NCBI RefSeq assembly: GCF_000224145.3 | Contig: NW_004190397.2 | Location: forward strand, 539,196-603,195 | Source of the DNA: Ciona intestinalis | Taxonomy: Eukaryota > Chordata > Ascidiacea > Phlebobranchia > Cionidae | Length of the DNA stretch: 64,000 bases | Direction of reading: 5' to 3' | In this document: one piece after another, positions 34,801 to 46,016 of the stretch | How positions within the stretch are numbered: the stretch's first letter is position 1 | How the letters are laid out: each line of letters begins with the position of its first letter | Notes under the pieces: generated by a model | Seen by the model: the letters and a program-made list of their open reading frames with translations, nothing else | What the model was told of the DNA's origin: nothing | Database searches by the model: none | Position numbers and translations under genes: made by a program

Positions 34801-37516
34801 GAATGTATGTTTAACAATAAGAAATCTTAGCTCTAATGAATGGACACGTTACATTATACAATAATTGATAAAGAATATGTGTCAATACAACTGGTCGACA
34901 ACAAAAGGATCTATAAGTCAACTAAGTGTCAAATTAACAACGCTACTTTAGGGTCGTAAAGTTACGGTTACATAATTTTGTAGATATTCTATATTTACTA
35001 CCAAATGGGACAATAAAACAGAATGAAAAGATGGACCATCTTGTCCCACCCTACTATATATAAATACTGATGTTACGAAATAGCGTTTAAATATAAATTC
35101 TACATTTATTAGAACACCACTGTCGAAGCAGTTGCCGAATCTGGGCCAGGTCTTGTGTTCTTGGTTTATCCACATGCGTTGTCACTATTGCCACTCCCAC
35201 AGCTTTGGTGTGCCTTATTTTTCCTCACCCTAATTTTGCTGGGTTTTGATAGCCAGGTAAGACATTGCTGTAAAACGGTATTACGCAATATACATTAATG
35301 AGTCCATGGCTCGTCGCTGCTATCGTTGCGGGCGTATATGTCTTTGGGCAAGAAACTTAACGGCAATTGCTACAACCCAGTGGTCACTAATGGAGTGTCT
35401 ATATTATAAGCTATACATATAGGCAGAAAAAAAAATCTCCAAAAAACATCACCCACAAAGTAACATACACGGTAACTCGTAAGCTGGCACGAGGTGTATG
35501 AAACAGAACACCCGTGTTATAACGAGTGTGTTTTTCCGGCTTCGCGAGGCTAAAGCGAATTGAATATAAAGTTGAACAAATAGTGAACTTTAGTTTATAT
35601 TTTTACTTCGTTTAACAGTTTGTGTTTATGGAAAGCTGGACGTCCAGTGTACTGGACTACTTTCCGCACATTCAATCGTTTAGATTTGGAAAGGAATTGT
35701 TCATTGCCACTGTATCATTTATTTTCTGTGTTGTTGGAATCACAATGACTACTGAAGTAAGTTTGGTATTTTAATTAGAAGTAAATTAACATATATGTTG
35801 TATTGTTCTGTTGAGTAAGATGGGGCACTATTAGCACACAACATGACGGTCACGCCTTTTACCCAAAACATTCTTTCTTTTATTTTTTTATTATTAATAA
35901 GCGTGTTGTTTTACCGTTACAACCCGTCCTTTCGCTTTTGTCAACTCTCTTGTTCTTCGTTATCGTGACCGAGGAGACTAAATTTTATTTAACATTAAAA
36001 ATCTCTATCATGTTGGAAACAACTAACAAAAGTCTATGTGAGTCTTGATTATACGGTTTTATATTTATTTAAAAGTATTTTATTTACAACCAAATAAGAT
36101 GAGAAAAGTAGTTAAAAGATGTCCCATCTCCCCCTCAGTCTACTATACATGAAATATATCTTTTACATTTATGTATTACTGTATTATGTCGAATTGTTTT
36201 TTGTCGTGCGTGCACATTCATTTAAGCTTAGCTCTCTTGTTATTTCTTTAATCTGGTTTGGCAGACAACTCAATGATTATGTTAAGAAAGTTTTAAATTT
36301 AACATGCATTTTTTTTTTATTTTAAACAGGGTGGAATTTACGTGTTTAATTTGATGGACACTTTTGCTGCTGCCGGGTGGTCGACAACGACGTTATGTGT
36401 CTTTGAAGCCCTGGCTGGAGGTTGGATTGGCGGAGATGCTTACTTGGCTTGTTTGAGAAAGATACTTAACCGAGGACCGAGGGCTCTGCTTTATTTTAAG
36501 TATTTATGGAGATTCATCACCCCGGCTTCTCTTACAGTAAGCAAATACTTTTTTCATAATAACTAAAAAAGTATGCAGTTTTTAAAATAATGCTTTAGAC
36601 TGAATAAGTAGATTACATACTGGACATTTTGAATTTCATGCCCAATTATTTCTAAGAGCAAATAAAAACTTTTGTTTTACTGTTTTATAGTAGGGTGGGG
36701 GAAAATGGACATCGGTACAAAGTAATATACCACATTTCTTGCAAATTTCTTTATCTAAAAAAGTCCTTTTAAATTTTAGATTATAGTGATTTGTAACGTG
36801 TACTTCTACGCACCTGCAACGTACAACAAAGTGTATGTGTACCCAACGTGGGCACAAGGTCTAGGATTACTCATAGCGTGCTCGTCCATTATCTGGATAC
36901 CTGTAATTGCAATATATCATCTTATCACGGGTACTGGAACTTTTCAATCGGTATGTATGAATTAAAAATACAATCTCTTTAATAGTAGAATCTTTCTTTT
37001 TGTATTATTGCTTAGGTTTAACCACAGTATACATAAGTGATAGTTCGCTAACGAGACCACGTGACCATTCTTCGCGCATGAGTGCACTTACTGATCCTAT
37101 GCTTGGCAGTTTTAAGCACGTAGTATTAAAATATCCTGATCGTGTTTTAAACAATTAACAACGGTCTATGGGAGTCGTGAGGATGCGATTTCATAATTCT
37201 TTAAATGTTCTTTGTTTACTGCCAAATGGGACGGAAAATCGAAAGAAAAGGTGTCTCATCTTCCCTACCCCACTAAATATCAAAATTTGATTTTGTATCT
37301 TACTAATAGCGGATTACGAGTGTATTTTGCAGTTATTCAAATCACCTTGTCAGGTTGATTTTCATAATGATTTATATTTTATTTCAGAGATTGAAAAAAG
37401 CTTGTCAGCTACCGGGATACGTTAATGAAAATTTGAATGTTAATTTGAAAAGCGAAAGTGAAATCTCTAAGTCAGGTGTAAATGTTGCATCGAATGAGTT
37501 AAAGGAACTTATTTAG
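31860..37516 (+). CDS. SLC6 Na+/Cl- dependent transporter, 5' part missing
   Basis: SLC6 carriers couple Na+ and Cl- gradients to uptake of neurotransmitters, osmolytes or amino acids at the plasma membrane. Exons 31860-31992, 32851-32985, 33279-33382, 34238-34331, 35113-35256, 35619-35756, 36330-36536, 36780-36950 and 37388-37516 join in frame to 417 residues. They cover TM4 ([22 protein letters not shown]), TM5, TM6 ([23 protein letters not shown]), TM7, the hallmark [32 protein letters not shown] (TM8), TM9, TM10 with [15 protein letters not shown]11-12, and a short hydrophilic tail ending NELKELI. The pattern is nearest the GABA/taurine/creatine/betaine subgroup. TM1-3, which form much of the Na+ and substrate sites, are not seen; they may lie in the gap or be misassembled. 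The exon 10-region loop ([16 protein letters not shown]) is diverged. Confidence 0.88.
32001..32525 (+). mobile_element. Cluster of three SINE pieces
   Basis: A middle fragment (32001-32110), a headless copy (32113-32345) and a further 3' module (about 32408-32525) follow each other in SLC6 intron 1. Confidence 0.65.
32611..32835 (+). mobile_element. SINE, old copy, abutting an exon
   Basis: A diverged head (GACGCCATGACACGCTTTCC) and body run to AAGTTACATACATGGTAAA. They stop about 15 bases before SLC6 exon 32851, so part of the acceptor region may derive from SINE sequence. Confidence 0.6.
33011..33206 (-). mobile_element. MITE, complete
   Basis: Reverse copy in SLC6 intron 2, beginning GGTGGGGTAAGATGGGACAC. 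Confidence 0.75.
33506..33808 (-). mobile_element. Composite SINE, full length, reverse
   Basis: It begins with GAATGTAACTTACTTTATTC and ends with GCGCGCTAACCACTTTGCCA, the complement of box A. A second reverse scrap follows at about 33840-34015. Confidence 0.75.
34639..34860 (+). repeat. Direct tandem duplication of ~105 bp
   Basis: TATAGTTATCGTTAACAAAT and AGCTCTAATGA occur at 34647 onward and again from about 34762. It lies in SLC6 intron 4. Confidence 0.7.
34937..35058 (+). mobile_element. MITE, right half
   Basis: GTCGTAAAGTTACGGTTACA through GTCCCACCCTACTATA, ending 55 bases before SLC6 exon 35113. Confidence 0.6.
35296..35555 (+). mobile_element. SINE, nearly full
   Basis: It starts inside box B (GGCTCGTCGCTGCTATCG) and runs to GGCTTCGCGAGGCTAAAGCG in SLC6 intron 5. 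Confidence 0.7.
35812..36148 (+). mobile_element. MITE split by a CTTCG-hairpin element
   Basis: The left MITE end (GTAAGATGGGGCACTATTAG) and right end (CATCTCCCCCTCAGTCTACT) enclose about 130 bases with GTTCTTCGTTATCGTGACCG. That insert is related to the repeat at 38157, so the hairpin element inserted into the MITE. Confidence 0.6.
37109..37277 (+). mobile_element. MITE, left end lost
   Basis: CCTGATCGTGTTTTAAACAA to CATCTTCCCTACCCCACTA lies in the last intron of the main SLC6 copy. The duplicated exon pair at 41476 has no MITE in the matching intron. Confidence 0.7.
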
Positions 37517-38156
37517 TATCAACCATGTAACTTAAATTGCATTTTTATACAAACTATTAGCACGTTAGTCATAAAACTTTTCGACTCTTTTTGTTATACA
37601 TTACAAAATTTCATGTTGAAATTGTAATTATATATATATATAGTAAGTTGGGGTAAAATGGTACATATTTTTATTCTGTTTTTCGTTCTTTTGATAGTAA
37701 ACAAAGAATATTAACAGAAATATAACAGTATTCCGACGACTTTTTATAAGCTTTTTGATTAATATAACAATCAAAAAGTTAGTGTGTGCTATTATTTGCT
37801 AACGGTATCCATTTTTTCTTATAGTAATATATACTGTAGAAAAATGTTATCCACATATTAAATGTTCATATTATCCTTTGAAACATAACATTATTAGGAA
37901 ACGGCTTTATATTATTTAAATATTCTTTATTTGCCAACCGATGGAATGAGAAAAAGAATAAAAAGGTGTCCCGTTTTCCCCCACACTACTATACTTTAAA
38001 TCGTATGAGTTTCTGTATTCAGAAACGATTTAATTTTAATTTTAAGCATTCTTAAAATGAATTACGTACCTCATTATTGCATCGCGCACAAGTTTGCGTA
38101 TGTTATATATTATTACTGCAACGTTTAATTATTAAATATACTCATACAATGCTGAA

Positions 38157-38330
38157 TGAATGAATAAAATTTATTCCGTCTCTTCGGTCACGATAACGAA
38201 GAAAAAGAGAGTTTACAAAAGCGAAAGTAAACAGGTAGTAACGGTAAAACAATAGTTGTTAAAACACGCTTATTGAAAAAAAAAAAATAATGTTTTGGAT
38301 AAAAGGCGTGACCGTTTCACCCTACAAACG
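38157..38330 (-). mobile_element. CTTCG-hairpin element, reverse
   Basis: GTCTCTTCGGTCACGATAAC, then TAACGGTAAAACAATAGTTG and AAAAGGCGTGACCG. This is the longer relative of the hairpin-tail family and shares its middle with the insert at 35850-35990. Confidence 0.55.
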
Positions 38331-38547
38331 ATACAGTGTAAAAAAATAAGTAAAAGGCATTTAATTAACCATATGAAGGTTCTAATTGGAAGAAAACTGT
38401 GCGTAAGGACACCCGTACAGTGAAGGAAGGTGATCTTAAAAAAGATTGATCTAAAGGTTGGAGCATGATGGAAAAACAAAACCCACAAACAGGAATTGAA
38501 CCAAAGTCTATTACCCGCCCAAACAGGCTATTGATTGATAAATATAA

Positions 38548-38748
38548 AGTATAGCAGGATGGGGAAATGGGACGCCTTTTTTCCATTTGGTAGTAAACAA
38601 AGAAAATGTACAGATTTATAAAACTGTATCCTTACGACTCCGTATAGACCGTTGTTAGCTAATAAAAGTGACGACTCCATGGACCGTTGTCAAAATATTT
38701 GGATATTATGAGCTAACGGTGCCGCATCTTCTCTCACCCTATGCTATG
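38548..38748 (-). mobile_element. MITE, diverged
   Basis: The reverse copy has a partial internal repeat of ACTCC...AGACCGTTGT (about 38637 and 38670). Confidence 0.6.
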
Positions 38749-39249
38749 TATGCAGACATGCAGCAAATGTAATGCAAAAATACCTGAAAGTGCATATCGC
38801 AAAAGAAATAAAAAGACAGCTCTTTGACCTTGACATGGGAGTTCAGTAATTTCCAATTAAAAGAACGAAGTACTTGGCTTGCAGAAGAAAACAATGCAAA
38901 AATAAACATTGTAACTTCCTTCGATTTCTACTAGAGGTCGCAAATCTGTTCAACGGTCAATTTATCCAAAGTTTTGCAAGTACAATCAAGGTCATATAGT
39001 ATTGTCCTCACAGCGCACTCATGGTTTTCTGTACTCATTAAGACAGACAGCTGCAGATTTAAAAAAAGGAAATTGGTCGAAATATTTAAATAAACGCAGT
39101 TTCCTATCAATTGTTACAAAACTGTTTAAATAGCAGTGGTTATCAAGTCTGCTTCACTTTGAAAATCAAAGAAAATAAAGTTGGTTCATGCAATTTGTTG
39201 TACGGTTTGAAAGTTGAGATAAGTTTGCAGTAACTTGTATGTTTTACAG

Positions 39250-40270
39250 ATGAACAAGCTACTACTCGTCGCTATTTTGCTCGGCATGCTTATGATGGTG
39301 CAAGTCTCCAAAGCCATATGGTGGGGACGGCGTAGAAATGGAAAAGAGCGTAATTATTATTATGGCGGTAAGCAAAATATATAGGGTGGAGAAGACGGGA
39401 CACCTTTGGCACATAATATCCGAATATCCTAATTGTGTTTTAAACAATTAACAACGGTCTTTTGGGGAGTTGTGAGAATACGGTTTTAAAACTCTTTGAA
39501 TTTGTTTTGTTTACTACCAAATAGGACAAAAAATATAATAAAAAGTTGTCCCATGTTTCCCCCGGCCTACTATATGTTGTAACCATATTCATTTAACATT
39601 AATAAAAACTCGCCTAATTTGCGATTTTGCTTCGTTTACAGATGAGAGGAGCAAAATGGAACCGGAAGAAGGTATAAAACTATTACAGAGGCTGTTTTTG
39701 TTTGTCGGTTTACGTTTGTTTTGGCTGTATTTAAATGAAAAAGAACAATAAAAAACGGCGTATTATTAAACTTTTTCTTAACCATTTGAAAGTACATCTA
39801 ATGTCTTAATAACATAACTGATTTTATCTTAGATTCTAACATGAACTTTGAAAATCTTGATGATTTACAAGGTAAGTTTTTTAAACCCTGCTGTTTTGTG
39901 TCACATGTTCTCATCACAATAACAACAATATTGTTTAGTTTTAGAAAACCCGATNNNNNNNNNNNNNNNNNNNNNNNNNNNNNNNNNNNNNNNNNNNNNN
40001 NNNNTGTAAATATGTTTTTAACTGTAAGCGTGTTTTTACAACTGTTGTAGTGTCGCTAAACCCTGTCTTTTCGTTTAAAATATTTATAAATCTTCGCTAC
40101 CGTAATCGAAGAGACAAAAGGTATTATTATTATTATTATTAATATTAAATTGTGAACGTTTAACCTTTTTAATATAATATATAAAAAAACAACATTTTTT
40201 TCTTAAAAAACTGGTAAACCTATTTCTGTTTATATTTTAAGCAGACGAGGAACACACAAAGATTGAATAG
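39250..40270 (+). CDS. Small secreted peptide precursor, cationic core and acidic tail
   Basis: Exons 39250-39367, 39642-39671, 39833-39871 and 40242-40270 join to 71 residues. Residues 1-22 (MNKLLLVAILLGMLMMVQVSKA) are a strong signal peptide. Residues 23-39 (IWWGRRRNGKERNYYYG) are aromatic and basic, net about +4. Residues 40-71 are acidic, with 13 Asp/Glu against 3 Lys/Arg. Signal, cationic peptide and acidic propiece is the plan of tunicate antimicrobial peptide precursors such as those of Ciona. All three introns are phase 1 and exons 2 and 3 are multiples of 3, so either could be skipped in frame. The ATG directly follows TTTTACAG, a splice or spliced-leader acceptor. No cysteine. AATAAA lies at 40299. 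The function is inferred; a neuropeptide or other secreted factor is possible. Confidence 0.72.
39379..39576 (+). mobile_element. MITE in intron 1 of the peptide gene
   Basis: A complete copy fills most of the 274-base intron between the cationic and acidic exons. Confidence 0.75.
40005..40141 (+). mobile_element. CTTCG-hairpin element with (TTA)n tail
   Basis: TGTAAATATGTTTTTAACTG, then CTTCGCTACCGTAATCGAAG and a TATTATTATTATT tail. The 5' end is lost in the gap at 39955-40004, inside the last intron of the peptide gene. Confidence 0.6.
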
Positions 40271-40298
40271 TTCTGCCTTCCATTTAACTATTTCAGTG

Positions 40299-40304
40299 AA
40301 TAAA
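40299..40304 (+). terminator. Poly(A) signal AATAAA of the peptide gene
   Basis: AATAAA lies 29 bases after the stop codon. This short 3' UTR fits a compact secreted-peptide transcript. Confidence 0.5.
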
Positions 40305-40388
40305 TAACCAGCAACAAAACTGTAACGTGTTATGTGTTTTTATCTATATTAAGCAAAGTATTTATCTGAGTATCTAGCTAAGCACAAC

Positions 40389-40830
40389 ATATGGTAGGGT
40401 GGGGGGAAATGGGACACTTTTTCATTTTATTTTCTTGTCCCAGTCGGTAGTAAACCAGGAACATTCAAAGAATAATACAGTCGTATTCTCACGACTCTCA
40501 TATACCGTTGTTAATTGTTTTAAACACAATCAGGATATTTGGATATTATGTGCTAAAGGTGTCCCGTCTCCCCACGCTACTATATATTAAAAAAAGGCTC
40601 TGGTCACTAAGTTTTAGTAGGGCGGGGAAAGATGGAACACCATTAACAAATAATACCAAAATATCCTAATCTTGTTTTAAACAATTAACAACGGTCTATT
40701 GGAGTCGTGAGGGCACGGGTTTATAACTCTTCGATGTACTTTGTTTACTACCAAATTGGTCAAGAAAAGGGTAAAATGGGACAAGAAAAGGTGTAAAATG
40801 GGACAAGAAAAGGCTTGTTCCATTTTACAC
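40389..40830. mobile_element. Two MITEs in opposite orientation
   Basis: A reverse copy (40389-40588) and a forward copy (40615-40830) lie back to back. The second has a triplicated GGGACAAGAAAAGG segment near its right end. Confidence 0.7.
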
Positions 40831-41089
40831 TACAACAAGAAAAAGATTTATACTTTATAGTTTACATTCAAAGACCTAGCTTGACACACCCTAAATTTGA
40901 TCACACGAACGTTATATCTGTTTAAGTTAAAGTGAGATTTGAGTGCGCGATCTGTTGTTTATAGTTGTTGCCAGCGAATGCAAACTCCCTGTCTCACTAT
41001 ACGGTGAACGCTCACTATACGGTGAACGACTTTACTAAGTTTTCCCTTTGATATTAAAAATAAATGTATATATCAGGAGAGCTGTTTTA

Positions 41090-41325
41090 GATTTATGTTT
41101 TATACATTTTAAAGTCGTAAACAAAGATCATTCAAACAGTTATAAAGCCGTATTCTCACGACTTCCATAGACCGTTGTTCTTTGTTTAAAACACGATTAG
41201 AATATTATGTGCTAACGATGTCCCAACTTCCCCACCCTACTTTATTTATATTTTACTAAACAAAAATCGAGGATGAAATAGCACGAAAACATGGACCATC
41301 CTACCTCAACCTACTGTTTATTAGG
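41090..41325. mobile_element. Truncated MITE pair
   Basis: A reverse copy without its first end (41090-41252) is followed by a forward right end (41253-41325). It is unclassified up to the SLC6-like exon at 41476. Confidence 0.55.
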
Positions 41326-41475
41326 TATAAATACCTATTGATCCAGAGTCTGGTGTAAAAACGACATAAAAACCGACAAGAATAATTAAAATTTGCTCTT
41401 TAGCTCCACTATGCGACCAAATTTTTGAAATAATCACTTTCATTTTACTATTTAGAAATATGTACTTAATTTTAG

Positions 41476-42050
41476 ATTATTGTGATTTGTAACGTGTATT
41501 TCTACGCACCTGCAACGTACAACAAAGTGTATGTGTACCCAACGTGGGCACAAGCTCTGGGGTTATTCATAACGTGCTCGACCATTATCTGGATACCTGT
41601 AATTTCAATATATGATCTTATAACGGATACTGGAACTTTGCAATCGGTATGTATGTATGTGGCCGTTTACTTCAAATACATATATTTATTTTCATGATTT
41701 AGTGCCAGGAATCTCATATTCGACTTCCATGTTTTATTCACAAATTGCTTTTAAGTACATAGTTTTAACATTAAGCATTGCACTGAGTTGTTCTCATTCA
41801 ATTTACCAACCACGCTTTTACAACGCCTGTCACTTGCTGTTAATTCCTATCTCTTCGCTATGTTAATGTGACCTTTTAATACGGTATCTAAAATTTTAAT
41901 GATTGATGTTTTTTCTTTCAGAGATTAAAAACTGCTTGTCAGCTACCGGGATACGTTAGTGAAAACTTGAATGTTAATTTGAAAAGCGAAAGTGAAATCT
42001 CTAAGTCAGGTGTAAATGTTGCATCGAATGAGTTAAAGGAACTTATTTAG
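41476..42050 (+). CDS. Duplicated last two SLC6 exons (alternative 3' end or gene fragment)
   Basis: Exon-like segments 41476-41646 and 41922-42050 have the same lengths (171 and 129), phase 0 and splice sites as the last two exons of the transporter at 31860-37516. They encode [26 protein letters not shown] and [24 protein letters not shown] to NELKELI and stop. The TM11-12 exon differs from its partner at about 8 of 57 residues; the tail exon differs at 2 near its start. No other SLC6 exon precedes it between 37517 and 41475. It could be a mutually exclusive terminal cassette of the same gene or a fragment left by partial duplication. Both frames are open. Confidence 0.75.
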
Positions 42051-42418
42051 TGACGGACATACTACTTAAATTGCATTTTTATATACTAAACATTATAAAA
42101 AAATGTTGTAAAATTTATAGAATCCTATTAACTATATGTATGTAATTCATTTTAAGGTTATTCAAGAATGTATACATATTGTATATATATGTAATACATT
42201 TAAATTAATCAAGAATGAAGAAACACAAAGTTTTAAGTTAAAATTATTATCATTTGCGACCGGAAAATGTATTTTGAGGTAAAAAAACATGAGCCCACCA
42301 AAAATAGTTTCATCTCAAACAGCCTTTTATAGCAATGAGATGGTGCTGTATAAGACTGTGAAGCTTTAGTTTACGTATGACTGAAAAATAACATGTCTTA
42401 AAATGATTCAAATTTAAG

Positions 42419-44541
42419 CTATGCAAGTGTTTTTAAGCATTTTAAAGTTCGGTTTAGACTCTCTTGTTTTTGAAAATCACTTGTCCAGTCTTTCGCAGCA
42501 ACATAACTTTCCATTGCCGAAATAAACGATATTCTTGCTTCAGCTTCCATATTTAATCGCTTGTATGCAACACCCATGTTTTGTTGACACATACCGTAAA
42601 CTCTGAAATTTTTACATACACTGGTTCCGAATTCGGCTTCAAGCAGTTTCAATGCATCTTTGTTTACATTTAGAGACTTATCATACATACACATTACATT
42701 ACAGCAAACGCCTGTGAACTTTAAACACCAGGCTAAACCTTTAGCGGTTTCGCTACTCTCCAAATTGTCCATTCTTTCTATTTCGGCAAAGATTGTCTTT
42801 AAAATATCCAAACCGTGCCCAGAAAATTGTTCACGCTTGCTTGACTTTGCCATTGTGTTCGCAACAAACTGCATGTATGACGCCGTATGTAACAAACAAT
42901 GTAAACGAGATGACTGAATTTGTACAGATGCTGCTCGTTTCAGTACAATATCAGCTAAAGTCAGCACTCCATCGCATTTTCTGCTAGACATGCTTTCAGC
43001 AATAGAATTTAGACCACATATAACTTGAAAAGCATCTTCAATTTCAGTTGTCGAGGCCAAGTGAGTAATTTCAGTCAACAAATCGTCTGTTTTTTTGTCC
43101 ACTTTTATACTTTGTAGGTACTTGAGGTATCTTATTTTATCAAGCAATGTGTTTTCCCCACTTTTTTCAACGTTCAGCGTCTTAATAGACCCTTTATAGT
43201 CTAACTTCTCTGTTAAAAATTTACAAAAATGATTTAGCTACCATATAAAATCAGTTCACAGTGGACTTACCGGCCTTGCAATGTACAACATCGGGGTTAA
43301 ATGTAACTTCTTTATTCTCGTACGTTTCTGAATCCAACGATAGCTGAATAAATTAAGGTAATTTATTCAAATTTNNNNNNNNNNNNNNNNNNNNNNNNNN
43401 NNNNNNNNNNNNNNNNNNNNNNNNNNNNNNNNNNNNNNNNNNNNNNNNNNNNNNNNNNNNNNNNNNNNNNNNNNNNNNNNNNNNNNNNNNNNNNNNNNNN
43501 NNNNNNNNNNNNNNNNNNNNNNNNNNNNNNNNNNNNNNNNNNNNNNNNNNNNNNNNNNNNNNNNNNNNNNNNNNNNNNNNNNNNNNNNNNNNNNNNNNNN
43601 NNNNNNNNNNNNNNNNNNNNNNNNNNNNNNNNNNNNNNNNNNNNNNNNNNNNNNNNNNNNNNNNNNNNNNNNNNNNNNNNNNNNNNNNNNNNNNNNNNNN
43701 NNNNNNNNNNNNNNNNNNNNNNNNNNNNNNNNNNNNNNACGNGTAAATGCTCCAACCCAGTGGTCACTAATGGGTTGTCTAAATTGTCAGCCATACAGAA
43801 AACACATACACACAAAGTTACATTTCTATATTTAATAACTTGTAAGTGGGCACACGTTGTATGAACCAAAACTTCGTGTTATAACGACTGTCGTATAACA
43901 GCCAAATGAGGATCAAGCAAGTTACATTCCTTACCTTTTCTTTGTTTATTATACGAATTATGTTTTCAAGTGTGTGATCTCTCCTTAACTCCGTTGGTGT
44001 GAAATTGAGACGGCATACAGGACACCTTAAAAATATTAATGTATTAAATGTATATAGTAGAGCGGGAGAAGGTGGGACATATTTTCATTCTATTTTACAT
44101 CCCAATTAAAGGAGTAAACAAAAAACATTCAAAAAAGTATACACAATTAGCACATAATAGACAAATATATCTTTATCGTAAGGATACGTTTTTATAATTC
44201 CTTGAATGTTTTTTGTTTACTTCAAAATGGGATGAGAAAAGAGAATAAAATCTTTTTCCGTCCTGGTATTTAATCTAAAACAAAAAATCGTTTCGATGCA
44301 GCAATGACCATAATAACGATCGTGGTCTACCTCAACGGGTTTAAATTATCGATTTAACACAATCTGCGCATAGTGGTCCACAGTTATCCTACCTTCGAAA
44401 TACAATGCAGTCGCACAAAGCTATAACACAGTCTTCGCAAATCTTGTGTTGACATGGTAAAGAAATTACATTCTGTTTAAAATTTGCAAAACACACTGGA
44501 CACTTTAGCTCATTCTCAAGTCGTTCCACAAAATTAGACAT
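42419..44541 (-). CDS. RING-finger protein (putative E3 ubiquitin ligase)
   Basis: On the minus strand, exons 44541-44393, 44025-43935, 43343-43271 and 43209-42419 join in frame to about 367 residues. Residues 14-54 are a C3HC4 RING: C14-x2-C17-x12-C30-x-H32-x2-C35-x2-C38-x12-C51-x2-C54 (KCPVCFANF, LPCQHKICEDC, RRCPVC). RINGs bind E2 enzymes and pass ubiquitin to substrates. The rest (from VTFNPDVVHC onward) is mainly helical, with a pattern like degenerate TPR repeats (KSLNVNKDALKLLEAEFG, QNMGVAYKRLNMEAEA). The intron between exons 2 and 3 holds the 364-base gap, so an extra exon cannot be excluded. The ATG lies 5 bases after TTTGCAG, an acceptor-like site. There is no B-box or NHL repeat. 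Confidence 0.82.
43739..43935 (+). mobile_element. SINE lacking its head, at gap edge
   Basis: CTCCAACCCAGTGGTCACTA to GTTACATTCC, overlapping the end of RING intron 2. Confidence 0.65.
44052..44265. mobile_element. Rearranged MITE
   Basis: A reverse-type left half joins a forward-type right half. It sits in RING intron 1. Confidence 0.5.
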
Positions 44542-44661
44542 TCTTCTGCAAATAATCGATTCCTAACAAATCCTGAGCATCTGTCTAACGCTGTATTTAA
44601 GTATTAAACACACTATAAAAAGGTAAAGTTTATATACTGCTCTTACTACAGTACTCTATAT

Positions 44662-44850
44662 ACAGTAGAATGGGACACCTATTCACTCTATTTTCTCATA
44701 CCAATTGTAGTAAAAATAACTTTCAAAGAATTATAAAACGTATCCTTGCGACTCCCGTAGACCGTTGCTATAAATGTTGAAAACACAAGGATATCTGGAG
44801 ATCATGTGCTAAAGGTGTCCCATGTTACCTAATGCCCTACTATATACACT
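44662..44850 (-). mobile_element. MITE, first end shortened
   Basis: It begins at AGTAGAATGGGACACC, lacking GGTGGGGGA. Confidence 0.65.
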
Positions 44851-45285
44851 TCTGACAATATAACACGCATTCTTTGTACACTATTTATATAACGCTGCTG
44901 TTAATAATTTATAACGCCATTCTGTACTGCTTCCTTCAATAGCAGGAACCTTTAGCCCTATACCCTTCTTTCTGTATGCTCTCAATATTTACAGCAGTTT
45001 TTTAGCTATACCACCTTTTTCCGGTGCATTACAACATAGGATACCATAAATAATTTATGTATATACCATGCTAACTATCATGTAACAAGACGCGAAACTG
45101 TGTATAAGCATAATGTATCAAGGAAAAATGACCGTACTATATCTGTAATCAACAATACACTCTTTTCAATTGGTGCCTTTCTTCAGTACCTAGTACTTTT
45201 TACTCGTAGCGTGTTCTAAACGTCTGTCGTTTCTTGCTATTCCTTTCCTTCGCTAATTTAATTAATTTGAACTTTCTTTTCGTAT

Positions 45286-45490
45286 ATATAGTAGGGTGGG
45301 GAAGATGGGACACCTTTAACACATAATATCCAAATAGCCTGATCGTGTTTTAAACAATTAACAACGGTCTGTGGAAGTCGTGNAGGATACGGTTTTATAA
45401 TTCATTAAATGTTCTTTGTTACTACCAAATGNNNNNNNNNNNNNNNNNNNNNNNNNNNNNNNNNNNNNNNNNNNNNNNNNNCACCCTACT
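45286..45490 (+). mobile_element. MITE containing a 50-N gap
   Basis: The left end and middle are intact up to TACCAAATG. After the gap it resumes at CACCCTACT. Confidence 0.7.
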
Positions 45491-45771
45491 GTAAGTCAAA
45501 AGATAAATTTAGATTGTGGCAGGTTAGCATATAATAACTAAAGTACTAGACCAGAAGAGTGTGTAGTCTATATAACTATAGTCTAGAGTAGACTCTGGAT
45601 TCCAGAATATTAACAATGGTATTAAAATTTGTATACGATGTATGCTGGAAGCAATATACTAATTTCCGAGAACCAGTTGCTTAGTTTTTATTGTTTAGTT
45701 ATAATTTAAGTAAAAAAAATTCTAGTTGTAATTTAAGTAATCCTTTGACGATTCCAAGTGAAAGAAGTAAT

Positions 45772-45967
45772 ATAGTAGGGTGGGGGAAGATGGGATACCT
45801 TTAGCACATAATATCCAGATATCTTAAACGTGTTTTAAACAATTAATAACGGTTTACGGGAGTCATAAGGATTTAGTTTTATAATTATTTTAATGTTCTT
45901 TGTTTACTACTAAATGGGACGAGAAAATAGAGTTAAAAGTGTCTCATCTTCCCCCATGCTACTGTAC
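45772..45967 (+). mobile_element. MITE, complete
   Basis: The left end is GTAGGGTGGGGGAAGATGGG and the right end CATCTTCCCCCATGCTACT. Confidence 0.75.
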
Positions 45968-46016
45968 TAACCTCTAATTTAATGAACTGTGAAAAAGCGA
46001 TTTTGTTACTCTAGTC

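Larger units (their letters stand above)
37517..39249. other. SLC6 to peptide-gene stretch
   Basis: It holds MITEs (37637-37833 reverse; 37886-37994 forward; 38548-38748 reverse) and a CTTCG-hairpin element (38157-38330, reverse). The last 500 bases before the peptide gene are unique sequence and include GAGATAAG (about 39215), a possible GATA site. Confidence 0.55.

Noticed and set aside
41476-42050. A separate complete SLC6 gene
   Set aside because: Only the last two exons are present; no exon for TM1-10 occurs between 37517 and 41475.
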